Of a stretch of DNA of 58,531 bases, positions 42,573 through 51,145 are shown piece by piece. How positions within the stretch are numbered: the first letter of the stretch is position 1; each line of letters starts with the position of its first letter. Position numbers and translations under genes: made by a program. The notes beneath the pieces are model-generated. The model was not told the origin of the DNA, did no database searches, and saw only the letters and a list, made by a program, of their open reading frames with translations. This DNA is from Treponema sp. (GTDB lineage: Bacteria; Spirochaetota; Spirochaetia; Treponematales; Treponemataceae), in assembly GCA_017395545.1 (NCBI GenBank), contig JAFPUF010000110.1, positions 1-58,531 on the forward strand, read 5' to 3'.

Positions 42573-43940
42573 TTATTTCAAGTTAAAAAGTTCTTTGAAA
42601 GTGATTTTGTCACCCTTGCCGATTTTGACTTCTGCAAAAAGTTCCTTGTAAAGTTTCTGTTCTTTTGCTTCGTCAATGAGGTATTCCTTTGAGCGAGGAT
42701 CTTTATAGTGATCTTTTACTTCCTCGACTGTGATACCGTTTGCATCTGCGATTTTCTGGTATTCTGCTTCAATCTCTTCTGGGGTGACAGAAATATTGCG
42801 CTCTTTGAGGAGGTTGTCAACGATAATCCTGCTTTTAAGCATTTTTTCAGCATCACCGGTCCATTCTTTGAGCATGTCTTCTTTTTTCTGTCCGGAAGCG
42901 CTGATCATTTTGTCAAGTTCTTCGACAGATGTCTGGAACTGCTGAGCCATCATTCTCCAGCGACCGTCAAGTTCTGCATTGAGCATGCTTGCTGGAATCT
43001 CAAACGGATTCTTTTCAACGAGTGCTGAAAGAAGGTCGTTTGTTTTGATTTCGTTGATTTTGTTTGTTCTGGCGTTTTCAAGTTTCTGCATGATGTCTTT
43101 TTTGAGATCATCAAGAGTCTTGAATTTTTCATTGACATCCTGTGCAAGATCGTCGTCAAGAGCCGGGAGATTTCTGACTTTAATCTGTTTTACTGTTACA
43201 GAATATTTTTTAGTCTGTCCTTTGAGGGACTCATCTTTTTCGTCTTTTCCGTATTTCTTTGTGATTTCTTTTGAGTCACCTTTTTTGAGACCGATGAGCT
43301 CGTCATCAATTTTGTAGACGTTTTCAGCAGTGCCAAGGGTGAATGTAAATTCTTCACGTTTAGTTGAAGCGATTTCTGCTCCGTTCTCGTCTTTCTCAAC
43401 GATAGAAATTGTGATGATGTTATCTTTTTCGGCTTTCTCGTCATCTTTTTTGTCGATTACGACTGCATTTCTCTCCTGGATTCCTTTAAGTTCTTCCTGG
43501 AGTTCTGCATCGCCGACTGTTACCTGTGGTTCTTTGATTGAGACAGATTTGAAGTCAAATCCTTTGAGATCTACTTTCGGGAAGACGTCGTAAGTTACTG
43601 TGTAGACGAAATCTTTTGATGTGTCGTACTCAGGCATTTTTTCGAGTACAGGCTGTGCATATGGAAGAGGACGGTTCTCAAGTTCTTTCTCGTCCTGGAA
43701 AATTTCATTGAGAGATTTGTCGATGAGGTCGCTTGCAGCTTCCATTTTAATCTGCTCTCCGTATTTTCTTTCGAGTACGCTTGCAGGTACATGTCCTTTT
43801 CGGAATCCTGGAATCTGAACATGTTTTACATATTTGCTGATTGTTTCGTTGTAACTGTCTGCAACATCTTTTTTTGCAATTGTGACTGTGAGTTTTACTG
43901 CTGAACGTTCCAGCTTTTCGATTTCTTTTGTGACTTTCAC
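42573..43940 (-). CDS. tig: Trigger factor, ribosome-associated chaperone / prolyl isomerase
   Basis: Ribosome-bound chaperone for nascent chains. It has an N-terminal ribosome-binding domain with the signature PGFRKGHVPASVLERKYG (the GFRxGxxP loop), a central PPIase-like domain (about 155-245), and a long helical C-terminal domain. At 455 residues it is a normal length. The start is GTG at 43940 with AAGGGGAT about 7 bases upstream. A strong terminator lies after it. The PPIase part is acidic and Lys-rich (KKDDEKAEKDN), as in other spirochaete proteins. Confidence 0.96.
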   Translation of the reverse strand: MKVTKEIEKLERSAVKLTVTIAKKDVADSYNETISKYVKHVQIPGFRKGHVPASVLERKYGEQIKMEAASDLIDKSLNEIFQDEKELENRPLPYAQPVLEKMPEYDTSKDFVYTVTYDVFPKVDLKGFDFKSVSIKEPQVTVGDAELQEELKGIQERNAVVIDKKDDEKAEKDNIITISIVEKDENGAEIASTKREEFTFTLGTAENVYKIDDELIGLKKGDSKEITKKYGKDEKDESLKGQTKKYSVTVKQIKVRNLPALDDDLAQDVNEKFKTLDDLKKDIMQKLENARTNKINEIKTNDLLSALVEKNPFEIPASMLNAELDGRWRMMAQQFQTSVEELDKMISASGQKKEDMLKEWTGDAEKMLKSRIIVDNLLKERNISVTPEEIEAEYQKIADANGITVEEVKDHYKDPRSKEYLIDEAKEQKLYKELFAEVKIGKGDKITFKELFNLK

Positions 43941-43966
43941 AATAATCCCCTTATGATTGAGATAAT

Positions 43967-43999
43967 AAAAAAAAGCGATTTAGATGAAATCCAAATCGC
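43967..43999 (-). terminator. Intrinsic terminator after the tRNA cluster
   Basis: GCGATTT (43975-43981) pairs with AAATCGC (43993-43999), and on the minus strand a run of eight T (43974-43967) follows. It lies 10 bases after tRNA-Gly, so it ends the tRNA transcript before tig. Confidence 0.87.
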
Positions 44000-44008
44000 C
44001 CAAATTAG

Positions 44009-44080
44009 AGCGGAAAACGGGATTCGAACCCGCGACATCCACCTTGGCAAGGTGACGCGCTACCACTGCGCTATTTCCGC
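44009..44080 (-). tRNA. tRNA-Gly (anticodon GCC)
   Basis: Full cloverleaf on the minus strand. The acceptor stem is GCGGAAA paired with TTTCCGC plus discriminator T, the anticodon stem-loop is CACCT-TGCCAAG-type with anticodon GCC, and the T arm contains GGTTCGAATCC. The CCA end is not encoded. Confidence 0.95.
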
Positions 44081-44090
44081 AAATATTTCG

Positions 44091-44163
44091 TCGGGATGAC
44101 AGGATTCGAACCTGCGACATCTTGGTCCCAAACCAAGCGCGCTACCAGCTGCGCTACATCCCG
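44091..44163 (-). tRNA. tRNA-Pro (anticodon TGG)
   Basis: Cloverleaf on the minus strand with acceptor CGGGATG, anticodon stem CTTGG/CCAAG around loop TTTGGGA (anticodon TGG) and T loop GGTTCGAATCC. The discriminator is A; no CCA is encoded. It is the middle gene of the three-tRNA array. Confidence 0.95.
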
Positions 44164-44170
44164 TTCTTTA

Positions 44171-44243
44171 TGGGCAGTGAGAGACTCGAACTCCCGACAA
44201 CCTGGGTGTAAACCAGGGGCTCTACCAACTGAGCTAACTGCCC
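44171..44243 (-). tRNA. tRNA-Val (anticodon TAC)
   Basis: Cloverleaf on the minus strand with acceptor GGGCAGT, D arm GCTCAGTTGGTAGAGC, anticodon stem CCTGG/CCAGG around loop TTTACAC (anticodon TAC) and T arm GAGTTCGAGTC. Discriminator A, no encoded CCA. It is the promoter-proximal tRNA of the array. Confidence 0.95.
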
Positions 44244-44265
44244 GTTCTGTACGAAACGTGAATAT

Positions 44266-44294
44266 AATATACACAAAAGCAAAAACAATTGCAA
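44266..44294 (-). promoter_or_regulatory. Promoter of the tRNA Val-Pro-Gly array
   Basis: On the minus strand TTGCAA (44294-44289), 17-base spacer, TATATT (44271-44266), about 22 bases before tRNA-Val. The region beyond the -35 is A/T-tract DNA that could act as an UP element. Confidence 0.75.
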
Positions 44295-44306
44295 TAGGTG
44301 TGATAC

Positions 44307-44345
44307 AAAAAAACGAAAAAAAATTCATTTTTTTTTCGTTTTTTT
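44307..44345. repeat. Homopolymeric inverted repeat between divergent promoters
   Basis: A7-CG-A8 (44307-44323) is followed by TTCA and then T9-CG-T7 (44328-44345). It lies exactly between the tRNA promoter and the FHA-operon promoter. Such A/T tracts bend DNA and can serve as UP elements for both promoters. It is unlikely to be a terminator because it is upstream of both transcription starts. Confidence 0.55.
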
Positions 44346-44354
44346 AAATTTTTT

Positions 44355-44383
44355 TTGCATTATCTTTATCAAGGTGATATAAT
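44355..44383 (+). promoter_or_regulatory. Near-consensus promoter of the FHA-phosphatase-kinase operon
   Basis: TTGCAT (44355-44360), 17-base spacer, TATAAT (44378-44383), with an extended -10 TG at 44375-44376. Transcription would start about 7 bases after the box, at or right next to the ATG at 44391, so the mRNA would be leaderless. No ribosome-binding site fits in the remaining space. Confidence 0.8.
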
Positions 44384-44390
44384 TCTACCT

Positions 44391-44738
44391 ATGGCAAATG
44401 ATACAACTATCGCAATGACAAGCCCTGTAGGGCAGCATCTGGAAAAGGTTGCAGAAGGTGCACCTGTCTCATATCTTATGTTTAATCAGAAAAAGATTAG
44501 CCTTGTAGCAAAAATGACAATTGGACGTTCTCCTGAGTGTTCTATTGTTATTGACAATAAACTGGCCAGTCGTTTTCATGCGACCATTCAGAAAATACGT
44601 GACGCTTATTTCTTAAAAGACGAAAAAAGCACGAACGGCACTTTTTTAAATGGGAACAGAATTCCTCCGGAAAAATATGTCAAACTTAATCCTGGTGACA
44701 GAATTACAATAGGTGCCGCAACCTTTGTGATGTCGTAA
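44391..44738 (+). CDS. FHA-domain protein (115 aa)
   Basis: Small cytoplasmic phosphothreonine-binding protein. The whole protein after an ~35-residue tail is one FHA domain: MTIGRSPECSIVIDNKLASRFHATIQKI (the GR, S and H positions of the motif), LKDEKSTNGTFLNGNRI (the N-G-T loop) and LNPGDRITIGAATFVMS. The N-terminal tail is rich in Thr/Ser (MANDTTIAMTSP), as expected for a kinase substrate. The ATG at 44391 starts right after the TATAAT box. It overlaps the phosphatase gene by one base (TAATG) and is the first gene of a kinase operon. Confidence 0.9.
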   Translation: MANDTTIAMTSPVGQHLEKVAEGAPVSYLMFNQKKISLVAKMTIGRSPECSIVIDNKLASRFHATIQKIRDAYFLKDEKSTNGTFLNGNRIPPEKYVKLNPGDRITIGAATFVMS

Positions 44739-45760
44739 TGTCAAATATTCGTTCACTGTTACAATCATACCTTGATTCTCAGACTCTCCCTTCACATGAA
44801 GTTTTATTATCTTTACTGGAAGGGTGTATTTCTGTTCTTGATTCTGAAAATTCTTCCTATCGTCCGCCTGATGAACAGAAAAAAGCCGGCGGTCTTTTAG
44901 ATTTTACTTCTCCTGAATATGATTCACTGCCGGTTATTATCGTACCTGATTTGCACGGGCGCGGTAAATTTATTATGGATATTTTAGATTTTGAGATTGA
45001 CGGAAAGTCTGTTCTTTCTCTTTTAGAATCCGGCAAAATAATTGTAGTGTGCGTTGGTGATATTTTTCATTCAGAAGGCAGGGGACGGGAGAGATGGAAA
45101 AAAGCTTTTCTTGAAGTTGTAGCCGGAAATCTTACCAACGAATTTCTGACTGAAGAAATGAAGGAAAATCTTTCTCTTCTTGAGATGGTTCTTTCATTAA
45201 AATCTGCGTTTGCAGGTCATTTTCATATTTTGAAAGGAAATCATGAAAATATTTTAAATGAAGAAATGCGTGCCAGACATGGAAATGTTCCTTTCTGTAA
45301 GTTCTGCGATGAGGGAAATATGGTGAGGGATTTTTTGCAGCACACTTACGATGACCTTATTCTTCATGAAATCTATTGTTTTGAAAATTTGCTTCCTGTT
45401 TGTGCTGCTTTCTCTAATTGTGTTGTGAGTCATGCAGAGCCGGCGGTCTTTTTCAGTCGTGAAGAGATTATAAATTATCATAAAGACTTTTCAAAAGTCA
45501 CTTTTGCACTAACATGGACGGCTAATGATACGGCTCGAGCCGGTACTGTTGAGCACTTTTTTAACGAGCTTTTGCCAGAAGAGAGCCGCGGTAATGCATT
45601 TTATTTTTCAGGTCACAGACCTGTTTTAGGAAAGTACGCTCTCAGACAGGAAGGCCGTTTGGTTCAGATTCACAATCCTGATGTTGAGCAGGTGGCGCTG
45701 CTTCTTCCAGGAAAAAAGTTCGACCCGGAAAACGATATTGTCGAAGTTGAAAGATTATAG
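44738..45760 (+). CDS. Calcineurin-like metallophosphatase, PPP-type
   Basis: A 340-residue cytoplasmic protein with the metallophosphoesterase motif series: PDLHGRG (the usual first motif is GDxHG), VCVGDIFHSEGRGRE (GDxxxxG), LKGNHENI (GNHE), VVSHAEPAV and SGHRPVLG. This order is that of PPP-family protein phosphatases and related calcineurin-like enzymes. The pairing with an FHA reader upstream and a Ser/Thr kinase 8 bases downstream suggests it removes phosphate from targets of that kinase. A role in nucleotide or diadenosine hydrolysis remains possible. Confidence 0.82.
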   Translation: MSNIRSLLQSYLDSQTLPSHEVLLSLLEGCISVLDSENSSYRPPDEQKKAGGLLDFTSPEYDSLPVIIVPDLHGRGKFIMDILDFEIDGKSVLSLLESGKIIVVCVGDIFHSEGRGRERWKKAFLEVVAGNLTNEFLTEEMKENLSLLEMVLSLKSAFAGHFHILKGNHENILNEEMRARHGNVPFCKFCDEGNMVRDFLQHTYDDLILHEIYCFENLLPVCAAFSNCVVSHAEPAVFFSREEIINYHKDFSKVTFALTWTANDTARAGTVEHFFNELLPEESRGNAFYFSGHRPVLGKYALRQEGRLVQIHNPDVEQVALLLPGKKFDPENDIVEVERL

Positions 45761-45768
45761 GAGTTTTT

Positions 45769-47442
45769 ATGGCAGAGAATGTTCCTCAGATGATTGGTAA
45801 GTACCGTATTATGGGGCTTGTCGCTAAAGGTGGCATGGGGGCTGTTTATAAGGCCGTGCATCCGACGTTGAAACGCATGGTCATCCTTAAAAAACTCACG
45901 ATTAAGGGAAATGCAATGATTCGGGAACGGTTTAAGCGCGAGGCTCAGATTCTCCTTGACATGCAAAGCCCGTATATCGTGCATCTTTTTGATTATTTTG
46001 TTGAGGGAAACAGTCATTATATCGTCGAGGAATTCGTTGACGGACTTTCTCTCGCTCAGGTAATCGAAAAACAGGTTTCACTCGGAACGGAACTGTCACT
46101 TCTCGTGTTTCTGGATGCATGCTATGCCCTTAAGTTTGCGCATGCCCGCGGAATTGTTCACCGTGACATAAAGCCAGGAAACATCCTTATCAGCCGGCGT
46201 GCTGAAGTCAAACTTGCTGACTTTGGAATTGCCGCCAGTGACGATATCGAGGAGATTGCAGTCACTAAGTCTGACAGAATTGTCTCTAAGGTTGCAGAGG
46301 ATGTTACTCAGACAGGCGTTACCCTTGGAACTCCTGCGTACATGAGTCCAGAGCAGATTATGGATTCCCGCTCTGTAGATAACCGTGCAGACATATATTC
46401 CATGGGCGTCATGCTCTATGAAATGTTAACCGGTACAAAACCGTTTGCTTCAACAATCAGCGAAGAGAATCTTCAGAAAATCAGGAAAGGTAAGTATATA
46501 AGTCCGAGAAAAATTGACAAAACAATACCGAAAGTCATCTGCGGTATGATTAAGAAGATGCTCAAAGGAAATCCGGATAAACGCTATTCTTCGATTGATT
46601 CTGTCATAAAAATCATTAAAAAGTATCTTAAAGATTATGATACTCATGCCATACGAATATCCCTGGCTCAGATTATTCTTTCTAAAAATCAGTTTTTAGT
46701 TCCTGAATTTGAAAAAAAGAGCCGGCTGGGTGTAAAGATTACGAGCTATATCGCTTGTGCTGCTGTGGCTGGAATTTTAGGAATGTACGCATGGAACGAG
46801 GGAATTTTTCATGCTTCGGTTTTGAGTCACTGGTATAAGCCTGTCACCCTTAATCTGGTCACTCCTGTTGCCGGAGTTCAGAATAATATTTATGGCACAG
46901 AGCTTCCTGTAAAAGCGTATTTCTTTGACGAGTCAGACAAGGAGTTGCCGGAAGTAGGTGGTAGCCGGAGAGATTTCAAGCCGGCTGAAGGAATTGTGAC
47001 AAGAACTAATTCCGGAAAAAGAATCAGTCAGAGTTCAGCACAGAACATAAAATATCTGACTATTAAGCCTGTTTACCTGAAAGACGGACTTTACCGGGTA
47101 AAAGTCCTGGTCGGACCTTATGTGATGTGGTCAAGCTTTGCGATGAACGGTGAGCCGGTTAATCTTAATTTTGATAATCTCCATAAGACTAACAGGCAGG
47201 TCGCAGTTCAGACAAGGGCTTTTGATGCGATAACTAATGAAGTTCTTACAAATAAAACGAAATTTACGATGCTTCATAATGGTAAATATGTCCCGTTCAG
47301 TCAGGTTCCTCAAAAAGACATCGCCAGCGGAAAGGTTCTGAAAATTCACGCTGAATGCGAAGGCTATAAAATAAAGGAATTCAGTATGATTGTAGACTGG
47401 TACCAGGATACATTGTTTGTAAACGCAGGTCTTGAAAAATAA
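45769..47442 (+). CDS. Transmembrane Ser/Thr protein kinase
   Basis: Hanks-type kinase of 557 residues. Kinase domain (about 8-290): glycine loop VAKGGMGAVYKA, ATP lysine in VILKKL, catalytic loop HRDIKPGNIL, DFG in LADFGIA, and GTPAYMSPEQ with an unusually long acidic insertion in the activation segment. A single membrane helix (ITSYIACAAVAGILGMYAW, about 325-345) separates this from a ~210-residue exported C-terminal domain. That domain is beta-rich (TPVAGVQNNIYGTELPVKAYFFDE...) and probably senses envelope signals. GGAG precedes the ATG. It is last in the FHA-phosphatase-kinase operon. Confidence 0.92.
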   Translation: MAENVPQMIGKYRIMGLVAKGGMGAVYKAVHPTLKRMVILKKLTIKGNAMIRERFKREAQILLDMQSPYIVHLFDYFVEGNSHYIVEEFVDGLSLAQVIEKQVSLGTELSLLVFLDACYALKFAHARGIVHRDIKPGNILISRRAEVKLADFGIAASDDIEEIAVTKSDRIVSKVAEDVTQTGVTLGTPAYMSPEQIMDSRSVDNRADIYSMGVMLYEMLTGTKPFASTISEENLQKIRKGKYISPRKIDKTIPKVICGMIKKMLKGNPDKRYSSIDSVIKIIKKYLKDYDTHAIRISLAQIILSKNQFLVPEFEKKSRLGVKITSYIACAAVAGILGMYAWNEGIFHASVLSHWYKPVTLNLVTPVAGVQNNIYGTELPVKAYFFDESDKELPEVGGSRRDFKPAEGIVTRTNSGKRISQSSAQNIKYLTIKPVYLKDGLYRVKVLVGPYVMWSSFAMNGEPVNLNFDNLHKTNRQVAVQTRAFDAITNEVLTNKTKFTMLHNGKYVPFSQVPQKDIASGKVLKIHAECEGYKIKEFSMIVDWYQDTLFVNAGLEK

Positions 47443-47446
47443 CGCG

Positions 47447-47548
47447 GTTCCCGCATGGAGGCGGGGACTGCAAGAATATTAAGCATTAGTTCCTTTAAAA
47501 CGAAAAAAAAGGCCGGTGAATTCCAGAATGAAAATCACCGGCCTTTAT
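47447..47548. terminator. Hairpins ending the kinase operon and the P83/100 gene
   Basis: GGCCGGTGA (47511-47519) pairs with TCACCGGCC (47535-47543). On the minus strand a run of eight T follows, so it terminates the P83/100 gene well; on the plus strand only TTTATTA follows. A separate hairpin GTTCCCGC/GCGGGGAC (47447-47454, 47461-47468) lies right after the kinase stop. Confidence 0.8.
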
Positions 47549-47560
47549 TATGCTGTGTTA

Positions 47561-49321
47561 TTATTTCGCATCAAGAACGTTAGACGCTGCGTCTCCGGTT
47601 CTTTGAATTAAAGTTCTGTTGTCAGGTTTAGATTCTGATGAAATACTTGTAAGGTTTGTCGGGTCAAGAATTATCGGCTGTCCATTTGAGTCTGTTACCA
47701 TAATTCCGGCATTTGTGATTGTGATTGGAGTTGCTGCCTTGACTTTGACATTTGACTGCATAAGTTTTTCAACATTGTTGTTGAATTTAGCAATATAGCA
47801 GTCATTTCCGTCCTGGAGTGTACAGAAATAATTTCCACCCTGTTCAACGAGAACTGAGAATTCAGAAAGTTTTTCGGCGCTTTCAGCTGCAATCTCGAGG
47901 TTCTTTTTATCAATTTGAACGAGCCTTACAGCTCCGTTTCCTACGTTTGTTCCTGCAACAGCGATGAAACCTTTTTCATCTTCGTACACTGTTCTTGCGC
48001 GGATTACTTTGACAGGGGATTCTTTAGTGACAGTTCCGTCCTGCGGATTCATCTTGATAATCTGGCTTGTGACGCCTGCATCATCAACGTTCTTCAGGCC
48101 GTACATAACATTCGCTTCGAGATTGCGCTGACTTTCGAGAAGTTCTTTCTGGTCTTTGGCAATAGATTCGCGCTCGGCCTGGGCTTCGTCCCGTTTCTGG
48201 TCGGCTTTTTCCTGCTGTTCATCTGCAGATTTCTGAGCCTCGTCTGCTTTCTGTGACTGTTCGTCTGTTTTCTGAGACTGCTCGTCTGCTTGCTTCTGGG
48301 CGTCATCTGCCTGTTTCTGGGCATTTTCAGCATCTTTTTTGGCGTTATCAGCTTCTTTCTGGGCATCTTTTGCGTCTTTCTGAGCCTGCTTGTCATTTGG
48401 ATTGTTCTTTGCGGCTTCTTTTGCTTCGTCTGCCTTTTTCTTTGCGGCGTCAGCTTCAGCTTTTTTCTTGTCGGCATCTGCTTTTGCTTTTGCAGCCGCT
48501 GCGTCTGCTTCGGCTTTCTTTTTCTGTTCTTCTGCTAATCTTGCTTTTTCTTCATCGGCTTTCTTTTGTGCTGCGTCTGCTTTTTCCTGAGCGTTGTCAG
48601 CCTCGCGCTCCTTGATGTCTACCATATCTTTTCGGGTGTCGACGCCCTTGTCATCTTCGTCCTGCATGGATTTAATGACTTCCTTGTCAGAAATAAGGGA
48701 TGTGTCGACAGTGCTTAAGCCGCCGTTTAAATCTGAGAGAGGAATTACAATCTGGGTTTTTCCTGGCCATTCTTCGTAATCAGTTGAAAGACCAACGATT
48801 GAGGCAGAAAGTTTTTCTGTTACGATATTTTTGTATTTTGTCTGGAAATAATCGAGATTTTTGCGGTATACGGCATTGTAAACTGTTACGAAGGTTGCGA
48901 TTGTTTCAGCGTCTTTGTAAGAGTAGCCGTAGGCAGAAACGAGGTATGCTCCGATGATTCGCCTGAGGTTTGTGATGTGGTCTACTGTAGCACCGCGGCC
49001 AATAATGAAAATATCTGCATCGAATTTTTCTTTTGTTGTAGGATCGATTGCATGGATAACTGCATAACGGTTAGAATTTCCGATTGTGCCGATTTTGTTC
49101 GGATTGTCTTTTACCTGATTTCCGAGTTCTGCACCAATAGCCCGGATTTGTTCAATTGTATTGATTACAGAATGAGGACCCGAATAATTACGGAAAACAA
49201 CCTCTTTTCCTTCTGCACTTTCGATTTCGTTGCGGTCAACGCTGATTGCAGAAACTGCTGAAAGCGTAAAACCTGCCAGTATTGTGAAAAATAATTTTTT
49301 CAGAACTTTTTTGCTGTTCAT
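47561..49321 (-). CDS. P83/100 family protein with long coiled coil
   Basis: A 586-residue exported protein related to the Borrelia P83/100 antigen family. Signal peptide (LFFTILAGFTLSAVSA); N-terminal globular domain (about 25-215, VDRNEIESAEGKEVVFRNYSGPH, IGRGATVDHITNLRRIIGAYLVS); then a ~190-residue Ala/Lys/Glu/Gln heptad region made of short KADEAQK-type repeats; and a C-terminal beta-rich domain. The function is unknown in the family; in Borrelia it is a surface or periplasmic antigen. AAAGGAG is upstream of the ATG. The promoter has an extended -10 at 49353-49361. Confidence 0.82.
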   Translation of the reverse strand: MNSKKVLKKLFFTILAGFTLSAVSAISVDRNEIESAEGKEVVFRNYSGPHSVINTIEQIRAIGAELGNQVKDNPNKIGTIGNSNRYAVIHAIDPTTKEKFDADIFIIGRGATVDHITNLRRIIGAYLVSAYGYSYKDAETIATFVTVYNAVYRKNLDYFQTKYKNIVTEKLSASIVGLSTDYEEWPGKTQIVIPLSDLNGGLSTVDTSLISDKEVIKSMQDEDDKGVDTRKDMVDIKEREADNAQEKADAAQKKADEEKARLAEEQKKKAEADAAAAKAKADADKKKAEADAAKKKADEAKEAAKNNPNDKQAQKDAKDAQKEADNAKKDAENAQKQADDAQKQADEQSQKTDEQSQKADEAQKSADEQQEKADQKRDEAQAERESIAKDQKELLESQRNLEANVMYGLKNVDDAGVTSQIIKMNPQDGTVTKESPVKVIRARTVYEDEKGFIAVAGTNVGNGAVRLVQIDKKNLEIAAESAEKLSEFSVLVEQGGNYFCTLQDGNDCYIAKFNNNVEKLMQSNVKVKAATPITITNAGIMVTDSNGQPIILDPTNLTSISSESKPDNRTLIQRTGDAASNVLDAK

Positions 49322-49352
49322 AACTACTCCTTTATTTTAAATGAACATTAAT

Positions 49353-49361
49353 ATTATATCA
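49353..49361 (-). promoter_or_regulatory. Extended -10 promoter of the P83/100 gene
   Basis: TGATATAAT on the minus strand (TATAAT at 49358-49353), about 30 bases before the ATG at 49321. No clear -35 lies 17 bases upstream, as is common for extended -10 promoters. Confidence 0.6.
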
Positions 49362-49393
49362 CAAGTCCTGAATAAATGCTAGAAATTATCTTC

Positions 49394-51145
49394 TTATCTT
49401 TTTTTCTCGAAGCCAATCATTTTTTCAAGAGTTTTCCGCGCGTATTCTTGAATAGTCTTGTCGTATTGAGGAAGCATCATGTAGGTGAGTATTGCTTTTC
49501 CTTTTCTGTTCAGCGCCGGTCGTCCCATATAACGGCATATTTCGTATGTCGCATCACAGACTGCTTTTAAAAGCGTAGTTTCCTGAGTTGAAATTTTATT
49601 CATTATGAGTTTTTCGAGAGATGCCAGCATCTGCCCGTTTTCGTCGTAGGCGGTTTTCCCGGAAAATGTAACGACTGAAAGAAGCTGGCTTGAATCAATG
49701 CTGCTGGAAAGAAGACGCGAGAACAGTATTGAAGATTCCCTGGTTCCGGTTTTTGACATTAAGTAAAGCAGATTCTGTGTGTAGACCGCATTCTCTGCAA
49801 AAAAACTTTTCTTTCCAGAACCCTGAAAAACTGTTGCCGTTGAATACGAATTGATGTAATTTTCAGCTTCTGTTTTTATCAGTGACAGAAACTCTTCTTC
49901 GTCTTTTCCGTAGTCGCCTGCCTCTAATTTCCGTGAGATTTCGGACATTTTTTCGTTCGTGAGGGGGCGGATTCCGATTTCAAGGACTGTTGAGTCAAAA
50001 TGCTGCGTTTTAACATATGATATTTTTTTATGTTCCTGTTCTTTTTGAGGTTTTGGTGTCTGGCTCAAAAGATAGGCTTTCATTGTCCAGTCTTTCATAC
50101 AAAGAATGAGATAGTTTTTACTCGTGTAGAAAAGTGAGGTCCAGTTTTTTTGAGGGGGAAGGTTCGCGGTGTATAATATCGTTCCGTCCTCCATAAACTC
50201 ACAGGCACTGTAAATTCCGGAAATAAAATAACCGGAAGAGGTTGAGCGGGCCAGTTTGAAATCTTTTGAAGCGATTGCTCCTACCTGGAATCTGTTTAGA
50301 ATTTCTCCGGTTTCAGTTTTTACGATAACGGCTTCGGTTTTGTTTCCGTTCTGAAAGAAAAATGCAGAATTTTCACTTACTGGTGAATAACAGATTTTAA
50401 AAGCGCCGCCTGAGTTTCCGGAGCCGGATACCCATTTTGAGTCTGCTGTTTCTGCTCCGTCTTCAACAGTAACAAGACCGATAGAACCGTTTTTAAGGGA
50501 AACGAGGACGCCTTTTGAAGAATTTTCGACGCTGCTTACGATTGATGAAAATGTTATGTCTTCCAGACGTTCTCCGAAGACAGTGAAACGGGCTGCCTGA
50601 GACATTCCGTTTTTGGGATTCTTTAGAAATAAAAGAAGAGTTCCGTCATTAAGTTCTCCGATTTTGAATTCTCCAAGTTCCGGAGTATCAGCCTTCCACT
50701 TTCGCTTTCCGTCCAGACCGTAGCAGGCAAAACCTTTTTTACCTCTTACAAAAACCCTGCCGTCCCTGCCTGTCAGTGGAAAATCAGAAATCTGGAAAGG
50801 TGCTGTAACAGTCCATAGAGTCATTCCTGAAGGATTTACGAAATTCAGTTTAGAATTGTCTGTAACTATAAAAAGAAAGTCACCGAAAGATGTTATGAAC
50901 TGAGAGGGGCGGCCTTTTATGCTTCTCTGCCAGATTACGTTTCCAGCTCCTGTGCATGCTGAGAGAAGACGGCCGTCACTTAAGAGTGCGACTCCGTAAG
51001 ATGTCTCTATGCAGGGAGACACTGCGTTTCCGCCGATAACTGTGTACCAGTCCGGTTCTCTTTTTGTTAAGTCAACGGCACGCTGAGCATGTAAACTGAA
51101 AATTGAAAGATAAAAGAGGAGGGCAATCTTAAAAAATAATTTCAT
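49394..51145 (-). CDS. Exported beta-propeller (PQQ-like) protein
   Basis: A 583-residue protein with a Sec signal peptide (LFFKIALLFYLSIFSLHA-QRAVD). Repeated strands of the type LLSDGRLLSACTGAGNVIWQRSIKG, FVNPSGMTLWTVTAPF and CYGLDGKRKWKADTPE form a PQQ-like beta-propeller (about 40-370). The last ~190 residues are helical and rich in Ser (SSILFSRLLSSSIDSSQLL), like a HEAT or TPR-type segment. No cofactor or catalytic residues are obvious; such propellers usually act in envelope protein assembly. It overlaps the methyltransferase stop by 4 bases. Confidence 0.75.
   Translation of the reverse strand: MKLFFKIALLFYLSIFSLHAQRAVDLTKREPDWYTVIGGNAVSPCIETSYGVALLSDGRLLSACTGAGNVIWQRSIKGRPSQFITSFGDFLFIVTDNSKLNFVNPSGMTLWTVTAPFQISDFPLTGRDGRVFVRGKKGFACYGLDGKRKWKADTPELGEFKIGELNDGTLLLFLKNPKNGMSQAARFTVFGERLEDITFSSIVSSVENSSKGVLVSLKNGSIGLVTVEDGAETADSKWVSGSGNSGGAFKICYSPVSENSAFFFQNGNKTEAVIVKTETGEILNRFQVGAIASKDFKLARSTSSGYFISGIYSACEFMEDGTILYTANLPPQKNWTSLFYTSKNYLILCMKDWTMKAYLLSQTPKPQKEQEHKKISYVKTQHFDSTVLEIGIRPLTNEKMSEISRKLEAGDYGKDEEEFLSLIKTEAENYINSYSTATVFQGSGKKSFFAENAVYTQNLLYLMSKTGTRESSILFSRLLSSSIDSSQLLSVVTFSGKTAYDENGQMLASLEKLIMNKISTQETTLLKAVCDATYEICRYMGRPALNRKGKAILTYMMLPQYDKTIQEYARKTLEKMIGFEKKR

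Noticed and set aside
44071-44347. Open frames of 83-85 codons on both strands across the tRNA array
   Set aside because: They consist of translated tRNA sequence; the cloverleafs explain the region fully.
48253-48615. A 120-codon plus-strand frame and smaller Phe/Ala/Leu-rich frames opposite the P83/100 coiled coil
   Set aside because: Antisense of the Lys/Ala/Glu repeats gives artificial hydrophobic proteins; no start signals.
48200-48620. Possible DNA tandem repeat or CRISPR-like array
   Set aside because: The periodicity comes from KADEAQK-type protein heptads with varied codons; there are no constant repeats with unique spacers.
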